From Actinomycetota bacterium (GTDB lineage: Bacteria > Actinomycetota > Thermoleophilia > UBA2241): a stretch of DNA of 7,052 nucleotides. The translations under genes were made by a program, and so were the position numbers. The notes below the pieces were generated by a model. It ran no database searches and was not told where the DNA came from. It worked only from the letters and a program-made list of their open reading frames with translations. The stretch covers positions 1 through 7,052 of the forward strand of contig JAAYBE010000315.1 in assembly GCA_012719015.1 (NCBI GenBank), given 5' to 3'. Below are positions 1-5,477 of this stretch, piece after piece; within the stretch, counting starts at the first letter, position 1, and every line of letters starts with the position of its first letter.

Positions 1-1278
1 CTGTGGGACTGGCGCTACGTCCCTCTGCTCTTGACCACGACGCTCGTCGACTGGGTGGCCGGGCGTCTGCTCGCGGGTTCGACGGCGGAGGGCGCGAGCC
101 GCCGCCGCAAGCTGGTTCTGGCGGCGGCTCTCGCCCTGAACCTCGCGGTGCTCGGTTACTTCAAGTACCGCGGCTTCTTCGTCGACCAGCTGGACGGCGT
201 CCTGTACCTCCTCGGTATGGGCCGGCCGCTGCCGACGATCCGCTTCATCCTGCCGGTCGGCATCAGCTTCTACACCTTCGCCGGGATCTCGTACGCGGTG
301 GACATGTACCGCGGCCAGTACCCGCCCGCCCGGAGCGTGCTCCACTACCTGGCCTGGGTCACGCTCTTCCCCTACATCCTCGCCGGCCCCATCATCCGCT
401 ACGGTCACGTCGGCGCCCAGCTGGAGAGCGTGCCGCGGCGGCTCAGCTGGGCGCTCGTCGCCAGTGGCCTCTTCTTCCTCGTCCTGGGCCTCGCCAAGAA
501 GATGCTGGTCGCCGACGTGATGGCCCCTTACGTGAACGAACTGTTCGCGCACCCCGGGCGCCTGGGCCTCTGGTCGGCGTGGGCGGCCGCACTCGGGTAT
601 ACGCTGCAGCTCTATTTCGACTTCTCCGGCTACAGCGACATGGCCGTGGGCGTCGCCCTCCTGATCGGGTTGCGCTTCCCCCAGAACTTCGACTCGCCCT
701 ACAAGGCGGTCAACCCCTCCGACTTCTGGCGCCGCTGGCACATGAGCCTCTCCGCCTGGCTGCGCGACTACCTGTTCATACCGCTGGGCGGCTCCCGCGG
801 GAGCACGCTGCTCACCGTCCGGAACCTGCTGATCACCTTCGTGCTGGCGGGCCTCTGGCACGGCGCCGCCTGGACGTTCGTCGTCTGGGGCCTGCTGTGG
901 GGCGTCTTCCAATCTGTGCACGTGGTCGCGAAGAAGTACGGCCTCACGCCGGGCTGGACGTGGCTCAACCGGCCCCTGACATTCGCGGCCGCGGTACTCG
1001 CGTGGGTGTTCTTCCGCGCCACGTCCGTCCGCGCCGCCCTGAAGATACTGGCGTCCATGGTGGGCCTCCGCGGCGTGAGCGGAGAGGAGACCCTCGGCGT
1101 GGCGCCGCTCTTCGCGGCGTTCATCGTCGGAGGCCTGCTGTGGGTCAATCTGCTGCCCAACACCTGGCAGATCACACCCCGCCCGCGGCTGCGTTACGCC
1201 GTGCTGCTGGGGGTCCTCCTGGCCGCCTCGCTGCTCGCCCTCAGCAAGCGCAGTCCGTTCCTGTACGTCCAGTTCTAG
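1..1278 (+). CDS. MBOAT-family O-acyltransferase, AlgI-like (5' partial)
   Basis: Multi-pass inner-membrane O-acyltransferase of the AlgI branch of the MBOAT family, which passes acyl (usually acetyl) groups across the membrane for attachment to exported polysaccharide or wall polymers. The reading frame is open from base 1, beginning LWDWRYVPLLL, so the true start lies upstream. Homologues are about 470-520 aa; 425 codons are present here, so probably the first 50-90 residues are missing. Family landmarks, numbered from base 1: FYTFAGISYAVDMYRG, DFSGYSDMAVG, the FWRRWHMSLSAWLRDYLF block with His at 739-741 (residue 247), then GLWHGAAWTF with the conserved catalytic-type His at 859-861 (residue 287). 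Hydrophobic segments alternate throughout and the protein ends in FLYVQF before TAG. AlgI-type enzymes usually act with a periplasmic SGNH/DHHW (AlgX/AlgJ-like) partner; none follows here, so it may be upstream. The family call is secure; acyl group and acceptor are not known. Confidence 0.95.
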   Translation: MWDWRYVPLLLTTTLVDWVAGRLLAGSTAEGASRRRKLVLAAALALNLAVLGYFKYRGFFVDQLDGVLYLLGMGRPLPTIRFILPVGISFYTFAGISYAVDMYRGQYPPARSVLHYLAWVTLFPYILAGPIIRYGHVGAQLESVPRRLSWALVASGLFFLVLGLAKKMLVADVMAPYVNELFAHPGRLGLWSAWAAALGYTLQLYFDFSGYSDMAVGVALLIGLRFPQNFDSPYKAVNPSDFWRRWHMSLSAWLRDYLFIPLGGSRGSTLLTVRNLLITFVLAGLWHGAAWTFVVWGLLWGVFQSVHVVAKKYGLTPGWTWLNRPLTFAAAVLAWVFFRATSVRAALKILASMVGLRGVSGEETLGVAPLFAAFIVGGLLWVNLLPNTWQITPRPRLRYAVLLGVLLAASLLALSKRSPFLYVQF

Positions 1279-1290
1279 CGCAGGCAGCCG

Positions 1291-1305
1291 TGACCGTGGA
1301 GGTCA
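1291..1305. terminator. Weak hairpin between convergent genes
   Basis: The 40-bp gap between the convergent acyltransferase and lysozyme-like genes holds a perfect 5-bp inverted repeat, TGACC/GGTCA, around a 5-nt loop. Convergent geometry makes a bidirectional terminator plausible. The stem is short and neither side has a T-run, so the call is weak; a factor-dependent end is equally possible. Confidence 0.2.
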
Positions 1306-1318
1306 TCGCCGCACGGCG

Positions 1319-2272
1319 TCAGAGGGTGCCGGCGAGCATCGCATCGCGCTGCTCCCAACGGTGGAGCATGTGATCTTCGGGCAAGCGCACCTCGAAGCTG
1401 AAGGCCTGCCCGTCGCCCACCAGGCTCGGCGTGCCGTCCCGCGTGACCTCGATCCAGCCCTGCCAGCGACCCGCGAGGTCCAGCGGCCACGACGTCGACA
1501 CCTCGAGGGACTGCCCGGGCGCGAGCGGAAGCGGCTGGTCGGAGACGAGGTCGCGCGGCAGGCCCCCGGGGCCGTGGACGACCAGCCGGACCCCCTCGAG
1601 GTCGACGGGCCGGCCTCCCCGGTTGGTGAGTGTGAACCAGGCGTAGATGCGCTGACCGACCTCACGGTCGCCGTCATCGAGCTTGACCGAACCGTCCAGC
1701 TCCACCGTGCCGGGCGCATCCGCCGGGACGACGGGCTCGGGGGCGGCGACCGGGGCCACGCGGGTGTCCGTCCAGTCGCCGCCCAGTTCGCCCATGAAGG
1801 CTTTGACGTTGGCGACCCACGGCGCCGTGCCCTCGGGGCAGTAGCGCGGGGCGATGGCGTCGACGGAGAACAGGCCGGCCCCGTGGTAGAGACCGCCGGC
1901 GAGACCCGCGGCCACGCGCGCGATGGCCTCGTCCCAGGAGGCGAAGTCACTCTCCGGACGGGTGGGTCCGTAGAACCAGTTGAAGGCGTTGTACGTGCAC
2001 TGGTCGCCGCCCCGGGAGTAGAGGAAGCGGCCGAAGCTGCTCTCCGCCCCGGCGATGGCGACGAGGAACACGGGGTCCACGCCGTGCCTCAGGCCCTCGC
2101 GGATGAAGGTGGCCCCGGTGCCGGTCATCGGGGAGTCGTGCCGGGCCAGGAACGCGTCGAGCGCAGCGGCGTCGGGGTCCGCGGCGGCCGTCGGCGCGAA
2201 CGCCCCCGCCGAGACCGCGGCCAGCAGCAGCGCAGCCGCAAGCACGATTCCGGCTCTGGCTCCCTTCGGCAC
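1319..2272 (-). CDS. Secreted lysozyme/transglycosylase-like protein with C-terminal Ig-like domain
   Basis: Predicted exported cell-wall-active protein of 317 aa. The GTG start at 2272 is preferred because AGGAG (2281-2277) lies 4 nt upstream and a classic signal peptide follows at once: MPKGAR, a hydrophobic core AGIVLAAALLLAAVSAGAF, and an APTAAAD-type cleavage region near residue 30. Residues about 37-165 look lysozyme-like: IREGLRHGVDPVFLVAIAGAESSFG, split here as IREGLRHGVDPVFLV then AIAGAESSFG, places a likely catalytic Glu at residue 77, followed by NAFNWFYG (95-102) and PRYCPEG (142-148). Cys92 and Cys145 could form a disulfide. A Pro/Ala/Val linker (about 170-188) leads to a domain of about 110 residues rich in beta strands (AWFTLTNRGGRPVDL, then WIEVTRDG), like an Ig or CARDB fold. 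A longer frame upstream would overlap the divergent gene's start and bury the signal peptide. Activity (muramidase, glucosaminidase or lytic transglycosylase) cannot be settled. The gene runs against its polysaccharide neighbours. Confidence 0.85.
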   Translation of the reverse strand: MPKGARAGIVLAAALLLAAVSAGAFAPTAAADPDAAALDAFLARHDSPMTGTGATFIREGLRHGVDPVFLVAIAGAESSFGRFLYSRGGDQCTYNAFNWFYGPTRPESDFASWDEAIARVAAGLAGGLYHGAGLFSVDAIAPRYCPEGTAPWVANVKAFMGELGGDWTDTRVAPVAAPEPVVPADAPGTVELDGSVKLDDGDREVGQRIYAWFTLTNRGGRPVDLEGVRLVVHGPGGLPRDLVSDQPLPLAPGQSLEVSTSWPLDLAGRWQGWIEVTRDGTPSLVGDGQAFSFEVRLPEDHMLHRWEQRDAMLAGTL

Positions 2273-2328
2273 CGATCTCCTCTCGACGCGCGGTGTCGCC
2301 ACGTCCTGCGCGCGGACGACGAAGACCG

Positions 2329-2358
2329 AGTATAGCCGGGCCCATGCAGCGCTGCCGA
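2329..2358 (-). promoter_or_regulatory. Promoter for the lysozyme-like gene
   Basis: On the minus strand TATACT (2334-2329) matches the -10 consensus at 5 of 6 positions, and TCGGCA (2358-2353) is a 4-of-6 match to the -35 box with an 18-nt spacer. A transcript would begin near 2322, giving a leader of about 50 nt that contains the AGGAG Shine-Dalgarno. The AT-rich -10 stands out in GC-rich DNA. The -35 is weak. Confidence 0.55.
2346..2355. repeat. 10-bp perfect palindrome GCAGCGCTGC in promoter spacer
   Basis: A perfect palindrome sits between the -35 and -10 boxes of the minus-strand promoter, overlapping the -35 edge. A regulator binding here would block RNA polymerase, so it is a candidate operator half or core. 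GC-rich palindromes of this length also occur by chance. Confidence 0.3.
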
Positions 2359-2397
2359 CCCGGCGGGCGACCGCCGCCCCGGTGCACCCGCGGGGAG

Positions 2398-2414
2398 CGA
2401 TGCGAAGCGCATCG
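2398..2414. repeat. 7-bp inverted repeat CGATGCG-AAG-CGCATCG
   Basis: Perfect 7-bp arms with a 3-nt centre lie in the divergent intergenic region, about 40 bp upstream of the start of the Rossmann-like gene and about 64 bp upstream of the opposing -10. It could be an operator for either promoter. No T-run follows, so it is not a convincing terminator. Confidence 0.35.
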
Positions 2415-2439
2415 GACTTCTCATCCGGCGCTCCACAGG

Positions 2440-2445
2440 TAGGAT
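2440..2445 (+). promoter_or_regulatory. Candidate -10 box (TAGGAT) placed for a leaderless transcript
   Basis: TAGGAT fits the TAnnnT -10 pattern and its last base is followed by exactly 6 nt and then the ATG at 2452, the spacing expected if transcription starts at the A of the start codon. The same bases include AGGA (2441-2444), 7 nt before the ATG, which could instead be a weak Shine-Dalgarno on a longer transcript. The two readings cannot be separated from sequence alone. Confidence 0.4.
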
Positions 2446-2451
2446 GAAGAC

Positions 2452-3573
2452 ATGACACAGGGACCCGACCGCGACGCCTGCGACCTCCGCTTCCCCGGCC
2501 TGCAGGCCCTGCGCCTGATCCGCCGCGAGATCGAGCGCACGCGCCTCGACCTCACCGGCCTGCGCGTGCTCACCGAGGCCGCCGTCGGCTACCGGCGGCT
2601 GACCCCCGCGATAGCGGCGCTCGCCGGCGCCGACCAGGTGTACGCGGTGGGGCGGGACAGCGCGGTGGCCTCGCGGAGAGACGCCGAGGAGCAGACCGCA
2701 TACTTCGCCGGACTCGCCCATGTGGAGCGGCGCCTCACGTTGCTCCCGACGCGCCTCCAGGCGCCGCTACGCACGATCGACGTGGTCACCGACCTGCCGG
2801 GAGTGCGACCCGTCGACGAGTCGGTCATCCGCAACGTGGCGGACACGGCCGCGGTCACGCTCATGGCCGGCGTCGACCGGTGGCGTCCGAGCGACACGGA
2901 CGCCGCCACCTGCCGGCGGCAAGGCGTCGCCGTCGCAGGCCTGGATGAGGAGGCGGTCGGTCTTCACCGCTTCACGGCGCAGGGCGTGCTCCACGCCCTG
3001 CTCGAACTGGGCGTGGAGATCACCGGCAGCTCGATCATGGTCGCCGGCGAGGCGCGGGCACTCCCGTACGTCGTGCGCGCACTGACCCGATCGGGGGGAC
3101 GGGTCCTGGTCGCGGCGCAGGCGACGGCCGGGAGGATCGAGCTCTACGGGGGCGAGAAGGCCGGCGACGCGCTCGACGACGACGCCGTCGTCGGTCGTCT
3201 GTCCGAGGCCGACGCCCTGGTGCTGTGCCCTGCCGCCGCGGGGACTCGCCTCGTCGGACCCGGTACGCGCATCGACGCCGTCCGTCTCGCCGCCGCGACG
3301 CCCCACGTCGCGGTGGTGGGACTGGATGCCGGAGACGATCTGCGCGCGCTGGAGAGCGCCGGCCTGCGGTGCGGGGCTCCAGGCGGACCGGCGGGCATCT
3401 TCGATCTGCTGCCGCAGGCGTTGATCACCCGATGCGCGGCCGGGCTCAAGGTCGCCGAGGTGATGACACGGGCGCGACGGCGCGGCTCGTCGCCGCTCGC
3501 GGCGGAGCAGCTCGCCGCCGACGAGGCGCACGCCGAGCTGCTGCCCCAGGACCTGCGCGCCCTCCGACGTTGA
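2452..3573 (+). CDS. Rossmann-like protein, 2-hydroxyacid dehydrogenase-related, function unknown
   Basis: Cytoplasmic protein of 373 aa without signal peptide or membrane segments. The ATG follows AGGA by 7 nt and gives a natural N-terminus. Residues about 11-130 form an N-terminal alpha/beta domain with conserved-looking stretches: LTGLRVLTEAAVGYRRLTPA (34-53), DQVYAVGRDS (61-70), and a strand TIDVVTDLPGV (108-118). Residues 131-165 (VTLMAGVDRWRPSDTD, then RRQGVAVAG) recall the pre-hinge part of D-2-hydroxyacid dehydrogenases, where substrate-side residues precede the NAD domain. A second domain begins around 174, with a strand SSIMVAG (193-199), helix and strand GGRVLVAA (215-222) spaced like a Rossmann beta-alpha-beta unit. 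The expected GxGxxG loop is replaced by AGEARALP (198-205), so nucleotide binding is doubtful. From memory, similar uncharacterised proteins occur in polysaccharide clusters. It stands divergent to the lysozyme-like gene and 191 bp upstream of the flippase. Fold-level call only; no substrate is proposed. Confidence 0.85.
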   Translation: MTQGPDRDACDLRFPGLQALRLIRREIERTRLDLTGLRVLTEAAVGYRRLTPAIAALAGADQVYAVGRDSAVASRRDAEEQTAYFAGLAHVERRLTLLPTRLQAPLRTIDVVTDLPGVRPVDESVIRNVADTAAVTLMAGVDRWRPSDTDAATCRRQGVAVAGLDEEAVGLHRFTAQGVLHALLELGVEITGSSIMVAGEARALPYVVRALTRSGGRVLVAAQATAGRIELYGGEKAGDALDDDAVVGRLSEADALVLCPAAAGTRLVGPGTRIDAVRLAAATPHVAVVGLDAGDDLRALESAGLRCGAPGGPAGIFDLLPQALITRCAAGLKVAEVMTRARRRGSSPLAAEQLAADEAHAELLPQDLRALRR

Positions 3574-3670
3574 CAGCGGCGGGAGTCGCCCCGCGCAGGA
3601 ACGGGGCCCGTCGCCCACCGCCCTGACCAGACGTACACGTGTGCGGGGGCGCCGCTCCGGGCCCGGGTGG

Positions 3671-3676
3671 TAGAAT
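3671..3676 (+). promoter_or_regulatory. Candidate -10 box (TAGAAT) for the flippase operon
   Basis: TAGAAT matches the -10 consensus at 5 of 6 positions and is an AT-rich island in a very GC-rich gap. No good -35 is found 16-18 nt upstream. Transcription would begin near 3683, which excludes the upstream in-frame GTG at 3639 as the translated start of the flippase and gives a leader of 60-80 nt. Confidence 0.5.
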
Positions 3677-3693
3677 CCGGCGCGTCACGACCG

Positions 3694-3717
3694 GCGGCCG
3701 TTCCCGCGGCCGGCCGC
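3694..3717 (+). repeat. GC-rich hairpin/palindrome in flippase leader
   Basis: GCGGCCG (3694-3700) and CGGCCGC (3711-3717) form a perfect 7-bp stem with a 10-nt loop. The downstream arm is also part of a perfect 12-bp palindrome, GCGGCCGGCCGC (3706-3717), giving alternative pairings. It lies just after the presumed transcription start and just before the Shine-Dalgarno, so it could tune translation or mRNA stability. No T-run follows, so it is not a simple terminator. Confidence 0.4.
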
Positions 3718-3731
3718 ACTCACCGACCTCC

Positions 3732-3736
3732 GGAGG
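3732..3736 (+). promoter_or_regulatory. Strong Shine-Dalgarno GGAGG without an obvious start
   Basis: GGAGG is the best ribosome-binding sequence before the flippase, but no ATG, GTG or TTG lies 4-10 nt downstream in frame. ACG at 3741 is in frame with 4-nt spacing; the nearest canonical start is ATG 3765, 28 nt away. The motif lies inside the perfect 10-bp palindrome CCTCCGGAGG (3727-3736). Confidence 0.45.
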
Positions 3737-3764
3737 CACCACGGACCTTATCGCCAAGCTGCGC

Positions 3765-5444
3765 ATGGCGAGGCGCAAGAGGGCCGGCGGTCACGGCTAC
3801 TCGCTCCTGCTCAAGGACTCGGTGATCTACGGCGCCGGCCGCGCCCTCCAGAAGTTCCTCGTCGCGCTCCTGCTGCCGCTCTACACCGCCTTCCTCAGCC
3901 AGGCGGACTACGGCATCCTCGGTATGGTCGTCACGGTCACGACCTTCCTCGACGTCTTCGTCACCCTCGGGTTCGACGTCGCCTTCAGCCGCTTCTACTT
4001 CGACGACCGTTCGGAGGCCGCCCGCCGCCGCGTCATCACCAACGTCTTCTACGTCTCCACCGTCTACCCGTTCCTGCTTCTGGGGACCGCGGCCGTCCTC
4101 ATGCCGCGCATCGCGCCGCTGCTGCTCGGCAAGGAGTACAACGCCGGCGACTGGCGCTATTTCGTCGTGGGTCTCACCACACTGTTCTTCAGCAACCTCA
4201 ACGATGTGCCGTTCACGCTCTTCCGCCTCGAGCACCGGCCCTGGACCTTCACCGCCTACACCCTCGCCCGTATCGTCGTCCAGATCCCCCTCTCCGTCCT
4301 CTTCGTCGCCGTGTTCCACTGGGGCCCCATGGGCGTGCTGCTGGCCAATCTGTTCACTGCCGCCGGGATGCAGACCAGCCTCCTGCCGACCTACATCCGC
4401 CGGGTGGACTGGCGTCTGCACTGGGACCTCATGAAGCCGATGCTCGGCTTCGCCGTCCCGGCGCTGTTCACCGGCATCTCGTTCTACTGGCTCAAGCTGT
4501 CGGACCGGTACTTCCTGCTGCACTACCAGGACAAGGCCGTGGTCGGTCTCTACACCGTGGCCTACTCGCTGAGCCAGCCGCTGTACCTGACGCTGATGGC
4601 GTTCCGCATGGCCTGGCCGCAGTGGCATTACGCCAAGCTGCACGACCCCGTGCGACACAAGCAGATGGTGGCGCGGTCGGCCACGTACTTCCTGGCGCTC
4701 AACGCCCTGATGCTGGTCGCCATGGGCGCGTTCCTGCCCTGGATCGTGCACACGTTCCTGAACCAGAGGTTCTGGAGCATCGGGCCCACCACGTTCGTGC
4801 TGGCGCTCTCCGTGGTCGTGTACGCCGTGTACTTCGTCTTCTGGGTGGGCTGCAACGTCGCCAAGAAGAACCGCATGATCCCGGTGTTCTTCCTGATCGG
4901 CTCGGCGGTGAACATCGGGCTCAACTTCCTCCTCGTGCCCAGATACGGGATGTACGCGGCAGCGTGGACGACGGTGGCCGGCTTCGCGATCCTCGCCGTC
5001 ACCGTCTACTTCTACTCCGAGAGGTGGTACCCGATCCCCTACGAGTGGGGCCGGCTGCTGAAGCTGACGCTGGCCACGGTGCTCACACTGGCCGTCGTCT
5101 GGGGCCTCGCCCGGGCGCTCGGTCAGGACGTCGCCATGCCGTACGACGAACTCGTCCTGACCACGCTGGCACAGGTGCCGGCGCTGCTCGTCTTCCCGCT
5201 GGTGCTGTGGGCGACCGGGTTCTTCACGCCGGGAGAGAAGGACATGCTGGCGCGCCTCCTGCACCGCGCCGGACGCCCGGCGGAGGCAGTGGGGGTCGCC
5301 GGTGCAGGCGCCCCCACGCGGGCGGGCGACCGTGAGCACGAGCTGAGTCGCGAGGACGAAGACGCCGAGGAGGAGGCGCTCGAGATGGAGAAAGAGGCGG
5401 ACGTGGACTTCCTCGAGGGCCCGACCACGACCACGGTCACCTGA
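3765..5444 (+). CDS. Wzx-type polysaccharide flippase (MOP superfamily)
   Basis: Integral membrane transporter of 559 aa that would flip lipid-linked sugar units from the inner to the outer leaflet of the cytoplasmic membrane. The N-terminus has the family pattern: a basic stretch MARRKRAGGHGYS, then LLLKDSVIYGAGRALQKF, LPLYTAFLSQADYGILG and DVAFSRFYFDD. About 12-14 hydrophobic segments follow, including one around PALFTGISFYWLKLSDRYFL and a last one LLVFPLVLWATGFF. Residues about 524-552 form an unusually acidic cytoplasmic tail with 15 Asp/Glu in 29. I annotate ATG 3765 as the first canonical start, which keeps the family N-terminus, but it lacks a near Shine-Dalgarno; translation from ACG 3741 would add eight residues (TDLIAKLR). 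The frame also stays open upstream to GTG 3639, but that lies ahead of the likely promoter. The glycosyltransferase follows after 33 bp, so the two are probably one transcript. Substrate cannot be predicted. Confidence 0.92.
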   Translation: MARRKRAGGHGYSLLLKDSVIYGAGRALQKFLVALLLPLYTAFLSQADYGILGMVVTVTTFLDVFVTLGFDVAFSRFYFDDRSEAARRRVITNVFYVSTVYPFLLLGTAAVLMPRIAPLLLGKEYNAGDWRYFVVGLTTLFFSNLNDVPFTLFRLEHRPWTFTAYTLARIVVQIPLSVLFVAVFHWGPMGVLLANLFTAAGMQTSLLPTYIRRVDWRLHWDLMKPMLGFAVPALFTGISFYWLKLSDRYFLLHYQDKAVVGLYTVAYSLSQPLYLTLMAFRMAWPQWHYAKLHDPVRHKQMVARSATYFLALNALMLVAMGAFLPWIVHTFLNQRFWSIGPTTFVLALSVVVYAVYFVFWVGCNVAKKNRMIPVFFLIGSAVNIGLNFLLVPRYGMYAAAWTTVAGFAILAVTVYFYSERWYPIPYEWGRLLKLTLATVLTLAVVWGLARALGQDVAMPYDELVLTTLAQVPALLVFPLVLWATGFFTPGEKDMLARLLHRAGRPAEAVGVAGAGAPTRAGDREHELSREDEDAEEEALEMEKEADVDFLEGPTTTTVT

Positions 5445-5477
5445 GCGACGCACGCACCGGCTGACCGGAGGACCGGC

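Noticed and set aside
3..1373. A 456-codon plus-strand frame overlapping the acyltransferase gene
   Set aside because: The product is Arg/Pro/Ala-rich with no domain, while the other frame carries all MBOAT motifs and membrane segments.
1361..2335. A 324-codon plus-strand frame opposite the lysozyme-like gene
   Set aside because: Shadow frame: no motifs, skewed composition, and it starts inside the opposing gene. The minus-strand frame has a signal peptide, a Shine-Dalgarno and a promoter.
2273..2458. Extension of the lysozyme-like gene upstream to ATG 2458
   Set aside because: It would overlap the divergent gene's start codon, cross the TATACT promoter, and place about 60 non-conserved residues before a signal peptide. 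GTG 2272 with AGGAG is better.
3579..3594. GCGGG/CCCGC inverted repeat after the Rossmann-like gene as a terminator
   Set aside because: Only a 5-bp stem with a 6-nt loop and no T-run; such pairs are common at this GC content.
3635..3642. Palindrome ACACGTGT upstream of the flippase
   Set aside because: Eight bases, a single copy, and no second half-site or overlap with a promoter box; too little to call a site.
3639..3764. Flippase start at GTG 3639
   Set aside because: It lies upstream of the TAGAAT box, and the extra 42 residues are Gly/Arg/Pro-rich without family resemblance.
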